A stretch of 19,994 nucleotides of DNA from an uncultured Clostridia bacterium (GTDB taxonomy: Bacteria; Bacillota; Clostridia; TANB77; CAG-508), in NCBI GenBank assembly GCA_948630815.1, contig CAPIEU010000020.1, positions 1-19,994 of the forward strand. The letters run 5' to 3'. Shown here one piece after another: positions 1 to 7,664 of the stretch. Both the position numbers and the translations under genes were made by a program. The first letter of the stretch is position 1. Every line of letters begins with the position of its first letter. The notes below the pieces were generated by a model. That model saw only the letters and a program-made list of their open reading frames with translations. It ran no database searches and had not been told where the DNA came from.

Positions 1-90
1 GGATGCAATTTTGATTTGAAAGTTCTATAATTATAATAGATATAATTTTAATAAGCACGATATGCTAGATTTTAACGAATAGTTTTATCC

Positions 91-125
91 AAAGAGTTAG
101 TAGAAATACTAGCTCTTTTATTATG
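91..125 (+). terminator. Rho-independent terminator-like hairpin
   Basis: AAAGAGTTAGTA (91-102) pairs with TACTAGCTCTTT (107-118) around a GAAA tetraloop. The 12-bp stem contains one U-G wobble and is followed by an AT-rich tail with only a short T run. It would end transcription arriving from left of the window. Confidence 0.65.
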
Positions 126-258
126 TTATTAACACAATATAGTGTTAAATATTAAACGTACTATCTAAGCAAGCAAATAAGCTTGTGTATACTAGTTTAT
201 GATAGTGCAATAGAAAAAGAAAGTATTTTATGTTTAGTGCGTAGATGAAATCTTTTGC

Positions 259-290
259 AGAGCTATGCTTACGAGTATGGCTCTATTTTT
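259..290 (+). terminator. Strong rho-independent terminator
   Basis: AGAGCTATGCT (259-269) pairs with AGTATGGCTCT (274-284), an 11-bp stem with two G-U wobbles and a TACG loop, followed by ATTTTT. No gene lies directly upstream, so it either ends a small non-coding RNA lying between about 119 and 258 or serves as a second terminator in tandem with the one at 91-118. Confidence 0.75.
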
Positions 291-474
291 CTAATATAAA
301 TTGTATGTAGTGATATATAAAAAGTAGTGCGGGGTAAAAGGTTAGATATATTAGTCTGTCGCCAGTAATAATATATTTTCCAGCGGTTAGGCGAAAGAAT
401 ATTTAGAGTGATTTGCTAAATAAAATCCTTTATATCATTACATAGAGTTTATATAAGTTGAGGAGCTGATACAA

Positions 475-684
475 ATGAAAACAGCTGAAGAAACATATGT
501 ACAATACTTATGTAGAAATTGTAAGAATAAACATACTGATTTGTGTTGTATCGTAAGAAAGATAAATAATACATTATATTGTGAAAAATATGTAAAAGAT
601 AAAGAAGTAAAAGGATATAAAAAAATATTATATAGAACAGCAAAATATGAGAGGTGTGTTATGCAAAGATTAATAAGTAATTGA
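475..684 (+). CDS. Small Cys-rich phage protein, possible zinc-binding
   Basis: A 69-aa protein preceded by a good ribosome binding site (GAGGAG around 459-464). Cysteines form a CRNC pair at residues 13-16, a CC pair at 24-25, and single Cys near 36 and 61. This CxxC arrangement suggests a small zinc-binding fold, but the family was not identified. It is rich in Lys and Tyr, with no signal peptide or membrane segment. Small cysteine-rich proteins of this kind are common just before the terminase genes in clostridial prophages, from memory rather than a search. Its role is unknown. It is the first gene after the terminators, so it may open the late transcript. Confidence 0.75.
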   Translation: MKTAEETYVQYLCRNCKNKHTDLCCIVRKINNTLYCEKYVKDKEVKGYKKILYRTAKYERCVMQRLISN

Positions 685-715
685 GAATAAAAAAGACTAA
701 GTATAAAACTTAGTC
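685..715 (-). terminator. Rho-independent terminator of the minus-strand gene
   Basis: GACTAAGT (695-702) and ACTTAGTC (708-715) form a perfect 8-bp stem with a 5-nt loop. Read on the minus strand the stem is followed by TTTTTTATT. The stop codon of the minus-strand gene (710-712) lies inside the hairpin. On the plus strand the 3' side lacks a T run, so it acts mainly on leftward transcripts. Confidence 0.75.
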
Positions 716-877
716 AAGATTAATGTTATTTAAAGCATTTTCAATGGTATCAAGAAAATATGACATATGTTCATTTTCAGCTTGTGTGTGAAAGAAAGGA
801 AGTCCAGTTTCGTTTTCTTCATAAACATCAATAAAAACTGTACCAATCTTTTGACCACATATTTGCTTGTTATTCAT
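710..877 (-). CDS. Small acidic protein of unknown function, opposite strand
   Basis: A 55-aa protein. I chose the ATG at 877-875 because AAGGAGA lies just upstream on the minus strand at proper spacing; a longer reading from the upstream in-frame codon would run through that site. The product is acidic, has a single Cys (residue 7), and has no membrane segment. It is the only convincing minus-strand gene in the window and carries its own promoter (919-948) and terminator (685-715), so it is transcribed independently of, and against, the late operon. This is typical of a phage moron or a small regulator, but no family is recognised and no function is claimed. Confidence 0.7.
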   Translation of the reverse strand: MNNKQICGQKIGTVFIDVYEENETGLPFFHTQAENEHMSYFLDTIENALNNINLD

Positions 878-918
878 AACAACATCTCCTTTTAATCTTT
901 TGTGTAATAAAAGCAATT

Positions 919-948
919 ATACTACGAGAATAATGAGAAATATGTCAA
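919..948 (-). promoter_or_regulatory. Sigma-A type promoter for the minus-strand gene
   Basis: On the minus strand TTGACA lies at 948-943 and TAGTAT at 924-919, with an 18-bp spacer. A perfect TATAAT overlaps at 921-916 but has a 21-bp spacer. It sits about 40 bp upstream of the start at 877, the right distance for a short leader. Confidence 0.6.
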
Positions 949-969
949 AAATTGTATAGATAATAAAAG

Positions 970-1020
970 AATAAATCATATATACTAAGTGAAAGTGCTT
1001 ATGTTTACATATGATTTATT
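970..1020. repeat. Perfect 12-bp inverted repeat
   Basis: AATAAATCATAT (970-981) is exactly complementary in inverted orientation to ATATGATTTATT (1009-1020), separated by 27 bp. It lies just upstream of the ATG of the zincin gene (1049) and beside the promoter of the divergent minus-strand gene. It may be an operator for a dimeric regulator or a leader hairpin. The AT-rich composition makes a chance match less surprising than in mixed sequence. Confidence 0.5.
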
Positions 1021-1048
1021 CGATAAAATAAAGAAGAAAGATAAAAAT

Positions 1049-1402
1049 ATGAAGTTTAAAATAAATAATAGCGAATGGGAAATTAAAGAAATAAGCAATG
1101 CAGATATGCAAGATAAATATTGTTTAGATGATGAATTTACACATGGAATTACAATTTATAGTGAAAATACAATTTATCTAAACAAAGATAGTAAAAACAT
1201 AATTAGAATATTGAAACATGAACTAACTCATGTGTGGCTATATGAATATGGACATAATCAAGATGAAAAAGAGTTTAATAATGAAGAGGTATGCGAAATA
1301 GTAGCAAGCAGTAATGATTTTATAAATGAAGTGGTGAAAAGATACAGAAGTAAAGAAATTACATATGAAGAATTTATACAAGGAATAAAAATAAACCAGT
1401 AG
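1049..1402 (+). CDS. Zincin-like metallopeptidase-domain phage protein
   Basis: A 117-aa protein with an HELTH motif at residues 57-61, matching the HExxH zinc site of gluzincin/SprT/ImmA-type folds. The motif is followed by acidic residues (including EEVCE about 20 residues later) that could supply the third ligand. I prefer the ATG at 1049, preceded by AAGAAG-type purines, because the protein then begins with a compact beta-rich segment typical of this small family. A GTG at 989 would add 20 residues and cover the inverted repeat at 970-1020. Small HExxH proteins of this size occur near terminases in Firmicute phages. The substrate is unknown, and proteolytic activity is inferred from the motif only. 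Confidence 0.75.
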   Translation: MKFKINNSEWEIKEISNADMQDKYCLDDEFTHGITIYSENTIYLNKDSKNIIRILKHELTHVWLYEYGHNQDEKEFNNEEVCEIVASSNDFINEVVKRYRSKEITYEEFIQGIKINQ

Positions 1403-1471
1403 CAAGTATTAGATGAACATTAACTAAAATGTAAATAGGTTAATAAAGGTTAATTTTAAGGAGGTGAGCCA

Positions 1472-1813
1472 ATGCTTACAGAAACTCAAATAAAGTGTAT
1501 TAGTTTAATGATTACAGAGAACAAAACACAAAAACAAATAGCTAAGGAAATTAACATTACAGAAAAGACCATTTGCAAATGGAAAAAGGACATGGAATTT
1601 AAAGAAGAAATACAAAGGCAGATGAAAGAAAATTTTGGTTCACTTGCAGTAGAAGCACAGCAAGAATTGAAAAAACTTTTAAAAAGTAAAAATGAAAATA
1701 TAAAGATACAAGCAATAAAAGATGTATTAGATAGAGCAGGATATAAACCAATAGATAAAACAGAAATATCTGGAACAGGAATAGTTCAGCTAGTAGATGA
1801 TGTAAATGAATAG
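1472..1813 (+). CDS. terS: Terminase small subunit
   Basis: A 113-aa DNA-binding protein expected to recognise the packaging site and load the large subunit. Residues 19-41 form a helix-turn-helix (QKQIAKEINITEKTICKW). A helical region follows (residues 45-90), probably for oligomerisation, ending with a short tail that would contact the large subunit. A very strong binding site, AAGGAGGTGA, precedes the ATG. The stop overlaps the next start by a few bases (ATG at 1806), so the two terminase genes are translationally coupled. Identity rests on the helix-turn-helix plus position directly before the large subunit. Confidence 0.88.
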   Translation: MLTETQIKCISLMITENKTQKQIAKEINITEKTICKWKKDMEFKEEIQRQMKENFGSLAVEAQQELKKLLKSKNENIKIQAIKDVLDRAGYKPIDKTEISGTGIVQLVDDVNE

Positions 1814-3125
1814 TGAAAGAATAAGATTACAAGAACAAATAGGAAAAGGATATGCCACGTTTTGGAATTTTAAAGGCGATGAAGTAATCCTAATGGGGTC
1901 TAAAGGTAGTAAAAAATCTAAAACAATTGCTTTGAGATGGATGTATTTGTTAAAAAAATATCCTAGAGCTTGTTTATTAGTAACTAGAGATACGGCAACA
2001 ACATTAAAAGATAGTGTATATGCAGATTTAAAATGGGCTTGCAAAAAGTTGAAACTAAATAATGAATGGGATTTTAAATTAAGTCCACTTGAAGCCACAA
2101 ATAGGATAACAGGACAAAAGATATTTTTTAGAGGATTAGACGACTGGCAAAAGATAGCATCAATAACAATAGATGATCCCAATTTAGTATTATGCTTTGA
2201 ATGGTTTGAAGAAGCATTTGAGATAGTAAAAGAAGAAACATACAACAATACAAGAATGTGTTCGAGAGGATTATTGCCAGAAGGGTATTTTAGACAAACT
2301 GTAGCAAGTCTTAACCCTTGGAGTAGTCAACATTTTATAGTTAAAAAACTAATACAAAAACTAACACCAAATGAAGAGATATTAATAAAAGAAGGAAAGC
2401 AAGAGTTAATAATTGAAGAAGAACAAGAATTTGAGTATTTAGGAAAGCAAGTAAAAGAGAAAACAAGCCAACTATTAATGATAACCAATTATAAAATTAA
2501 TGAGTTTTTAGATATAAAAGATTATGCAGTATATGAAAAAATGCGAAAAGATGACTACGAAAGATATAAAACAGTAGGTTTAGGAATGCCAGGTATTGCA
2601 TTAGGATTAATATTTAAGAACTGGCGAATTGAAGATACAGAAAAATATAAAAATACATTTGAATTAATAAGAAGAGGTCTAGATTTTGGATATAGTCAAG
2701 ACCCTTCTTGTTTTTTACAGTTTAGTGTAGATATTAAACATAAGAAGATATATGTATTTGATGAATTTAGTGCATGTGAATTAGATAATGAGCAATTAGC
2801 AAATACAATAAGAACAAGAATGCCACAATATGCATTAGTGAAATGTGATAGTGCTGAGCCTAAGTCAATAGCTGAGCTAAATAAATATAGAATAAATGCA
2901 GTGCCTGCAATTAAAGGACCAGACAGTATTTTACATGGTATTAAATGGCTACAAGGATATGAAATAATAGTAGATCCAAAATGCAAAGGATTGATTGAAG
3001 AATTAGGATTATATAGGTGGAAAGTAGACAAGTATGGAAATTCATTAGAAATTCCAGAAGATAAAAATAATCATAGAATAGACAGTCTTCGTTATGGAAG
3101 CGATGATTTATATTTAGCGAGTTAG
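1806..3125 (+). CDS. terL: Terminase large subunit (PBSX/Terminase_3 type)
   Basis: A 439-aa packaging motor with an N-terminal ATPase and C-terminal nuclease. The ATPase P-loop is GSKGSKKSKT at residues 31-40, the variant form usual in PBSX-like terminases. The Walker B and catalytic acid region is LVLCFEWFEEA at 127-137. The nuclease domain carries Asp293 in GLDFGYSQDPS and Asp426 in HRIDSLRYG, positions expected to bind the metal ions. It overlaps terS by 8 bases and has no clear ribosome binding site of its own, so it probably depends on coupling. Its length is normal for the family. It cuts concatemeric DNA and drives it into the prohead through the portal encoded next. Confidence 0.95.
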   Translation: MNSERIRLQEQIGKGYATFWNFKGDEVILMGSKGSKKSKTIALRWMYLLKKYPRACLLVTRDTATTLKDSVYADLKWACKKLKLNNEWDFKLSPLEATNRITGQKIFFRGLDDWQKIASITIDDPNLVLCFEWFEEAFEIVKEETYNNTRMCSRGLLPEGYFRQTVASLNPWSSQHFIVKKLIQKLTPNEEILIKEGKQELIIEEEQEFEYLGKQVKEKTSQLLMITNYKINEFLDIKDYAVYEKMRKDDYERYKTVGLGMPGIALGLIFKNWRIEDTEKYKNTFELIRRGLDFGYSQDPSCFLQFSVDIKHKKIYVFDEFSACELDNEQLANTIRTRMPQYALVKCDSAEPKSIAELNKYRINAVPAIKGPDSILHGIKWLQGYEIIVDPKCKGLIEELGLYRWKVDKYGNSLEIPEDKNNHRIDSLRYGSDDLYLAS

Positions 3126-3135
3126 GAGGTCTAAA

Positions 3136-4707
3136 ATGACACAAACAGAAACAATAAAAAGTTCATTACCTAATGTAGATAGTGAGATAATAAAGCAATT
3201 TTTAAAAGATGATGTAGTAAATCCATTAAAAAAGCAAATGAAAATTGCTCAAAATTATTATGAAGGCAAACATGATATTTGTTATAAAAAGTTAAATAAA
3301 TATACTATAAAAGCAAAAGAAAAAGATGAATTAACAGGAAAAGAAAAAGAAATTGAAAAAGTAATAGAAATTCCAAATAAGTCGTTAGTTAAGGTCGCTC
3401 ATAGGTATCACTGGAAACTTGTTAAACAAAAACAAAACTATGTTGCAGGAAAACCAATTACTATTTCGTATGAACCAATATATAATGAAGAATTGAATAA
3501 AAAGCAAAGAAAAATGCTTCAAAAGGTTAATAAAAAAATAGTAAATAAGTTTTGGAATATATTAGGACCAACATTTGATAATTTTTTAAGAGAATCAATT
3601 ATGTATATGTCCAATAAAGTTAATGCTGTTTGGCATCCTTATTATGATGAACAAGGGAATTTTAGGTATTGCAATATAGAACCATTAGAAATAATAGATA
3701 TATACGATACAAAAACACAAAAAATATTAACTGATGTACTTCATAATTATCACATCATAGAAAACAGTAAAAAGAAAAGATATGTAGAATGGGAAACATC
3801 GGAAGAAACTAAATATTTTATAGAAGATCTGAATGAACAGACAAGAACTGAAGAATATTTACTAGATGTTTCAAGAGTTAATCCTGAGCCTCACTGGATT
3901 ACTAAGCATTTATTTAATGGTAAATTAGTTAAAATAGAAAAACATGGTTGGGGACGAGTTCCTTATATAATAATAAAAAACAATGAAGAAAAACAAACGG
4001 ATTTAGAGCCAATAAAAGATTTAACAGATGCATATGATTTAATAAATTCTAACTTTATAAATACAATAGAAGACTTAAAAGAATTTATATATAAAATAAA
4101 TGGATATGGAGCAGAAAGTTTAGTTGAATTAGTAGAAAGAATTAAAATACTAGGAGTTGTACGTAATAATGACGCTACAGGAAAGATAGAAACAGAAACA
4201 ATACCATTTCCATATGAAGCAAGACAAATTATTCTCAAGTTATTGGAAGAAAAAATATATGAATTTGGAAGAGGGGTAAATACAAATAGAGCAGAGTTAA
4301 TAGGACAAGCACCAAGTGGAGTAAGTTTAGAGTTTTTATACACAGATTTAGATTTAAAAGCAGATGAATGTATAGCAAATTTAACAGAAGGTTTATATCA
4401 GTTATTTTGGTTTATAGCAGAGCATTTAAAAAGGATAGGAGAAATACCTCAAGATTTAGATGTATTTGATTTTAAGTTTACATTTAATAAATCTAGAATC
4501 TTTAATATTACTGAACAGATACAAACATTAAACAAAGACTCAACAATCAGTAAAAGGACGAAATTAGAAAATCATCCATATGTTGATGATATAGAACAAG
4601 AATTACAACGAATAAAAGAAGAAGAAGAAATAGATGATTACAATAATATAATTCCTCAAAAGGCTATTAACATAAAAAATAAGTCTGGTGATAACAATGA
4701 AGAATAA
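3136..4707 (+). CDS. Portal protein, SPP1 gp6-like
   Basis: A 523-aa protein that forms the dodecameric ring at the head vertex through which DNA passes. The ribosome binding site TAGGAGG lies 8 bases before the ATG and the gene starts 10 bp after terL. The family signature is recognisable: an N-terminal KQMKIAQNYYEGKHDI segment, a central NYVAGKPITISYEP segment around residues 101-116, the DLTDAYDLINSNFINTIED stretch, and a PSGVSLEF motif near residue 396 in the region of the channel helix. The C-terminus is charged and likely disordered. There are no interruptions and no in-frame CGG. Confidence 0.94.
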   Translation: MTQTETIKSSLPNVDSEIIKQFLKDDVVNPLKKQMKIAQNYYEGKHDICYKKLNKYTIKAKEKDELTGKEKEIEKVIEIPNKSLVKVAHRYHWKLVKQKQNYVAGKPITISYEPIYNEELNKKQRKMLQKVNKKIVNKFWNILGPTFDNFLRESIMYMSNKVNAVWHPYYDEQGNFRYCNIEPLEIIDIYDTKTQKILTDVLHNYHIIENSKKKRYVEWETSEETKYFIEDLNEQTRTEEYLLDVSRVNPEPHWITKHLFNGKLVKIEKHGWGRVPYIIIKNNEEKQTDLEPIKDLTDAYDLINSNFINTIEDLKEFIYKINGYGAESLVELVERIKILGVVRNNDATGKIETETIPFPYEARQIILKLLEEKIYEFGRGVNTNRAELIGQAPSGVSLEFLYTDLDLKADECIANLTEGLYQLFWFIAEHLKRIGEIPQDLDVFDFKFTFNKSRIFNITEQIQTLNKDSTISKRTKLENHPYVDDIEQELQRIKEEEEIDDYNNIIPQKAINIKNKSGDNNEE

Positions 4708-6325
4708 TGAGTATTGGCAACAACGTTTTACATTATTAGAAGAATCACAAAATAAAATAAGTAAAGAATATTTAAACATTTTAAAAGAAGAATATGATAG
4801 ATCATTATCAAAAATAGAAAAAGATATAACTAATTGGTATACAAGGGTTGCAGAAAATAATGAAATAAGTTTAGCAAATGCTAAAAAATTATTAAATAAG
4901 AAAGAATTACAAGAATTTAAGTGGACAGTAGAAGAATATGTACAAAAAGGAAAAGAAAATGCAATAAATCAAAAATGGATAACAGAATTAGAAGATGCAA
5001 GTGCAAAAGTACATATAGAAAAGTTAGAGGAAATAAAAATACAAATACAAAATGAACTAGAACAATTAAATGTAAAACAAAATAAAAGTATAACAGATTT
5101 ATTGAAAAATCAATATAAGAATGCTTACTATAAATCATCTTTTGAAATACAAAGAGGCTTAGAACAATATTGGAACATACAACCATTAGATACAGGCAAA
5201 ATAAATAAAATCATATCTAAGCCATGGACTACAGATAATAAAACTTTTTCTGATAGAATATGGCAAAATAAAGAAAGTTTACTAAATACATTGCAGAAAG
5301 ATTTAGTACAATCAACAGTAAGAGGAGATAATATACAAAATATAATAAATAAGCTAAAAAAGGATTTTAAAGTTTCAAAAAATAGAGCAGGGGCTTTAGT
5401 AATGACTGAATCTGCTTTCTTTAGTTCAGCAGGACAAAAAGAATGTTTTAATAATTTAAATGTAGAAAAATATGAAATAATTGCAACATTAGACACACAT
5501 ACATCGGAAATATGCCAAGAATTAGATGGAAAAGTATTTGAAATGAAAGATTATGAAGTAGGCATAACAGCCCCACCATTTCATGTAAATTGCAGAAGTA
5601 CAACAACACCATATTTTGATGATGAGTTTACAGAAGGAGAAAAAAGAATAGCTAGAGATGAAAATGGTAAGACGATATATGTTGATAGTAAAATGAAGTA
5701 CAAGGAGTGGAAAGAAAAATATGTAGATAAAGAAGAAGGAATAATAGACAATCTATTTAATAAGAATAAAAAAATAAAATATGAGGATATTACAAAACAA
5801 AAGACTAATATTATTAATCAAGCATTTAAAAATAATAATATAAAAAGTATTGCATTAAACTCAAATATAAAATCAATTAAAATAGGAGGAAACGAATCAT
5901 ATCATAGAAATGGCAATATAGTTTTAAAAGAAAATTATGATAATCACACAATAAGGCATGAAATAGCTCATGCAGTAGATTATAGTAATAAATGGATATC
6001 TTCTAATAAAAGATTTATAGAAGCTATACAGAGAGATAAAAAAACAATACTAAACAATAAGGAGTTATATAGGAATATTATAAAAAATAATAGTAATTAT
6101 ATAGAACTAAGTGATATAATGAGTGGTATAACAAATAATGAAATAAAAGGTAGATACAAGCACAATAATAAATATTGGAAAAAACCACACAAACTTGAAA
6201 GAGAGATATTTGCACAATTGCTTACAACAGCTGGAAATGATGATTTAAAGCAATTAGAAATATTCCAAAAATATTTACCTAATATTTTCAAAGAATTTGA
6301 TGATTTGATAAGGAGGATATTATAA
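4697..6325 (+). CDS. Minor head protein (Mu F-like) with C-terminal metallopeptidase-like domain
   Basis: A 542-aa protein. I chose ATG 4697 because GGTGAT lies just upstream; a GTG at 4688 would add three residues. It overlaps the portal end by 11 bases. Residues 1 to about 330 are a Mu gpF/SPP1 gp7-type head morphogenesis region, with long charged helices and the closing motif CQELDGKVF (from Cys273) plus PPFHVNCRST (His296). The remaining ~180 residues are not part of that family. They carry RHEIAHAVDY with the zinc motif H421-E-I-A-H425 and a downstream EREIFAQLL (Glu503) able to act as third ligand. Such C-terminal enzyme or toxin-like additions are known on phage minor head proteins and may be injected with the DNA. 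Activity here is inferred from motifs only. Confidence 0.88.
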   Translation: MKNNEYWQQRFTLLEESQNKISKEYLNILKEEYDRSLSKIEKDITNWYTRVAENNEISLANAKKLLNKKELQEFKWTVEEYVQKGKENAINQKWITELEDASAKVHIEKLEEIKIQIQNELEQLNVKQNKSITDLLKNQYKNAYYKSSFEIQRGLEQYWNIQPLDTGKINKIISKPWTTDNKTFSDRIWQNKESLLNTLQKDLVQSTVRGDNIQNIINKLKKDFKVSKNRAGALVMTESAFFSSAGQKECFNNLNVEKYEIIATLDTHTSEICQELDGKVFEMKDYEVGITAPPFHVNCRSTTTPYFDDEFTEGEKRIARDENGKTIYVDSKMKYKEWKEKYVDKEEGIIDNLFNKNKKIKYEDITKQKTNIINQAFKNNNIKSIALNSNIKSIKIGGNESYHRNGNIVLKENYDNHTIRHEIAHAVDYSNKWISSNKRFIEAIQRDKKTILNNKELYRNIIKNNSNYIELSDIMSGITNNEIKGRYKHNNKYWKKPHKLEREIFAQLLTTAGNDDLKQLEIFQKYLPNIFKEFDDLIRRIL

Positions 6326-6519
6326 TGTTTGTTGAAACCATTGACGAAGAATTAGAAAAAAAACTAGATGAATATGAAAAAATATTTCCTGAGGGAATGC
6401 CTTTAATGATGTTTAATGGAACAAGGGAAGAGCTTATAGAAACAATCAATAATTGTATTGAAACAAAAAGAGAATATGATACAAGTTTTTGGGATAATAA
6501 TCCTGATATTGAAACTTAG
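6325..6519 (+). CDS. Small acidic protein of unknown function
   Basis: A 64-aa acidic protein, predicted helical, with no Cys and no membrane segment. The ATG overlaps the stop of the preceding gene by one base, and a perfect AAGGAGG site sits in the end of that gene. No family is recognised. Because it directly follows a head protein with a metallopeptidase-like tail, it could be a chaperone or inhibitor for that domain, but nothing in the sequence proves it. Small acidic proteins are also common as structural accessories at this place in clostridial phages. Confidence 0.75.
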   Translation: MFVETIDEELEKKLDEYEKIFPEGMPLMMFNGTREELIETINNCIETKREYDTSFWDNNPDIET

Positions 6520-6528
6520 GAGGATATA

Positions 6529-6870
6529 ATGGCAAGAGATGATTATTTTGTAATAGTATATAAAATACTAACATATTTATACGAGTGTTTAAAAATGGGT
6601 AAAAATATAGATACGTATAATATACTAACAGCGGAAACATATGGAATTGAAGAAAGTTATTTTAACTATATTATAATACAGTTATATGAAGAGGGATACA
6701 TAGATGGAATAAATATTATACCAATTATAGGTGCAAAACAAAAAGGGATAAAAATAACATCTAATGTTATAATAAAGCCAAAAGGTATTGAGTATTTACA
6801 AGAAAATTCAATTTTATCTAAAGTAAAGGGAATGTTAAAAGAAATAAAAGATACAATACCTGGACTATAA
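6529..6870 (+). CDS. YjcQ-like winged-helix protein
   Basis: A 113-aa protein that resembles the YjcQ family. It opens with ARDDYFVIVYKILTYLYECL, has a middle segment ESYFNYIIIQLYEEGYIDG typical of a winged helix, and continues with an ITSNVIIKPKGIEYLQENS segment. The final helix, SKVKGMLKEIKDTIPGL, is amphipathic. Ribosome binding site TAGGAGG. YjcQ-like genes recur in Firmicute prophages between head genes; their role is not established, though the fold suggests DNA or protein binding. It ends with a Pro-Gly pair encoded by an intact CCTGG, a useful contrast with the interrupted sites elsewhere. A terminator-like hairpin follows. Confidence 0.85.
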   Translation: MARDDYFVIVYKILTYLYECLKMGKNIDTYNILTAETYGIEESYFNYIIIQLYEEGYIDGINIIPIIGAKQKGIKITSNVIIKPKGIEYLQENSILSKVKGMLKEIKDTIPGL

Positions 6871-6897
6871 ATAAGTTATAAAAATTAATTATAAACA

Positions 6898-6922
6898 AAG
6901 ACGTAGCAATACGTCTTATTTT
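6898..6922 (+). terminator. Rho-independent terminator-like hairpin
   Basis: AAGACGTA (6898-6905) pairs perfectly with TACGTCTT (6910-6917) across a GCAA tetraloop, followed by ATTTTAA. It separates the packaging genes from the scaffold/capsid genes. Read-through or antitermination is needed if one late promoter serves all of them. Confidence 0.7.
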
Positions 6923-7041
6923 AATGCCCTAGATATGGCAATAAACTGTCTATTTTTATTACTCATTTATTCGTGAGGATAAATAAAGAATAACTTTCGT
7001 TCTGGTAGCACCAGCATAATAAAGCTAGAAAGGACTTAACT
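6923..7041 (+). promoter_or_regulatory. Untranslated leader of the scaffold gene
   Basis: About 120 bp without a reading frame. It contains short hairpins, including CTGGT/ACCAG with an AGC loop (around 7003-7015) and TGCC/GGCA around 6925-6940. The ribosome binding site AAAGGA lies 8 bases before the scaffold ATG. No clear -35/-10 pair could be assigned. The leader may control synthesis of the most abundant late products (scaffold and capsid). Confidence 0.4.
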
Positions 7042-7641
7042 ATGGATTGGTTAAAAGAATTACTAAAAAATGCAGGAATAGAAAATATAGAAGATTTAGA
7101 AACTAAAATCGCTAAAGAACTACCAAAATATTATAAACCTGCTAATGTTTTTAATGAAGTAAATGAGAAATTAAAAAATGCAAATACAGAAATTGAAACA
7201 TTAAAAACAACTAATGCAAATATTCAAACAGAGTATGAGAATTATAAAAAAGGGTCAATTACTCAAGAAGAATATGAGAAAAAAGTACAAGAAATACAAA
7301 ATGAAGCAGACGAACAAGTAAAACAAGCTAAATTTGATAGTAGGTTAGATATGAAACTTACATCAAGAGAAATTGGAGCAAAAGATGCTAAAGAAATACG
7401 AGCTAATCTAGACCTTAGTAAAATTAGTTTAGACGGCGAAAATTTTATTGGTTTAATGGAGCAAATTACTCCACTAAAAGAAAATAAGGACTATCTTTTC
7501 AATAAAGAAGAAACTATAATAATAGGTTCTGGAGAAAGTGGTCGACAAAAAGTAGATGGAGATAAGCCAGATTTTAGCAAAATGTCTTATGATGAAATAG
7601 CGAAATATTTAGAGCAAAATCCAGATGCTGAAATTGAATAA
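7042..7641 (+). CDS. Capsid scaffolding protein (GP20-type)
   Basis: A 199-aa protein. A short N-terminal helix (DWLKELLKNAGIENIEDL) is followed by a long charged coiled coil at about residues 38-100, then an acidic C-terminal region. This layout is that of phage GP20-type scaffolds, which line the inside of the prohead and leave before packaging. The phrase MKLTSREIGAKDAKEIRANLD near residues 111-130 is typical of the family. Position directly before the major capsid gene supports the call. Ribosome binding site AAAGGA. Confidence 0.9.
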   Translation: MDWLKELLKNAGIENIEDLETKIAKELPKYYKPANVFNEVNEKLKNANTEIETLKTTNANIQTEYENYKKGSITQEEYEKKVQEIQNEADEQVKQAKFDSRLDMKLTSREIGAKDAKEIRANLDLSKISLDGENFIGLMEQITPLKENKDYLFNKEETIIIGSGESGRQKVDGDKPDFSKMSYDEIAKYLEQNPDAEIE

Positions 7642-7664
7642 AAAGAAAAGGAAGGTAAAGAATT

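Larger units (their letters stand above)
1..474. other. Non-coding region with structured elements
   Basis: I see no convincing reading frame here on either strand; the longest start-to-stop runs are about 20 codons and lack ribosome binding sites. The stretch is very AT-rich and holds two strong terminator-like hairpins (91-118 and 259-290, listed separately). Between them lie smaller inverted repeats: AACAC/GTGTT at 131-146, and ACTATC (160-165) with GATAGT (201-206) enclosing CAAGC/GCTTG (170-185). A further short stem pairs TCGCC (359-363) with GGCGA (390-394). The region probably separates an upstream early or regulatory transcript from the late module and may include a small structured RNA. 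No function can be assigned from the sequence alone. Confidence 0.6.
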
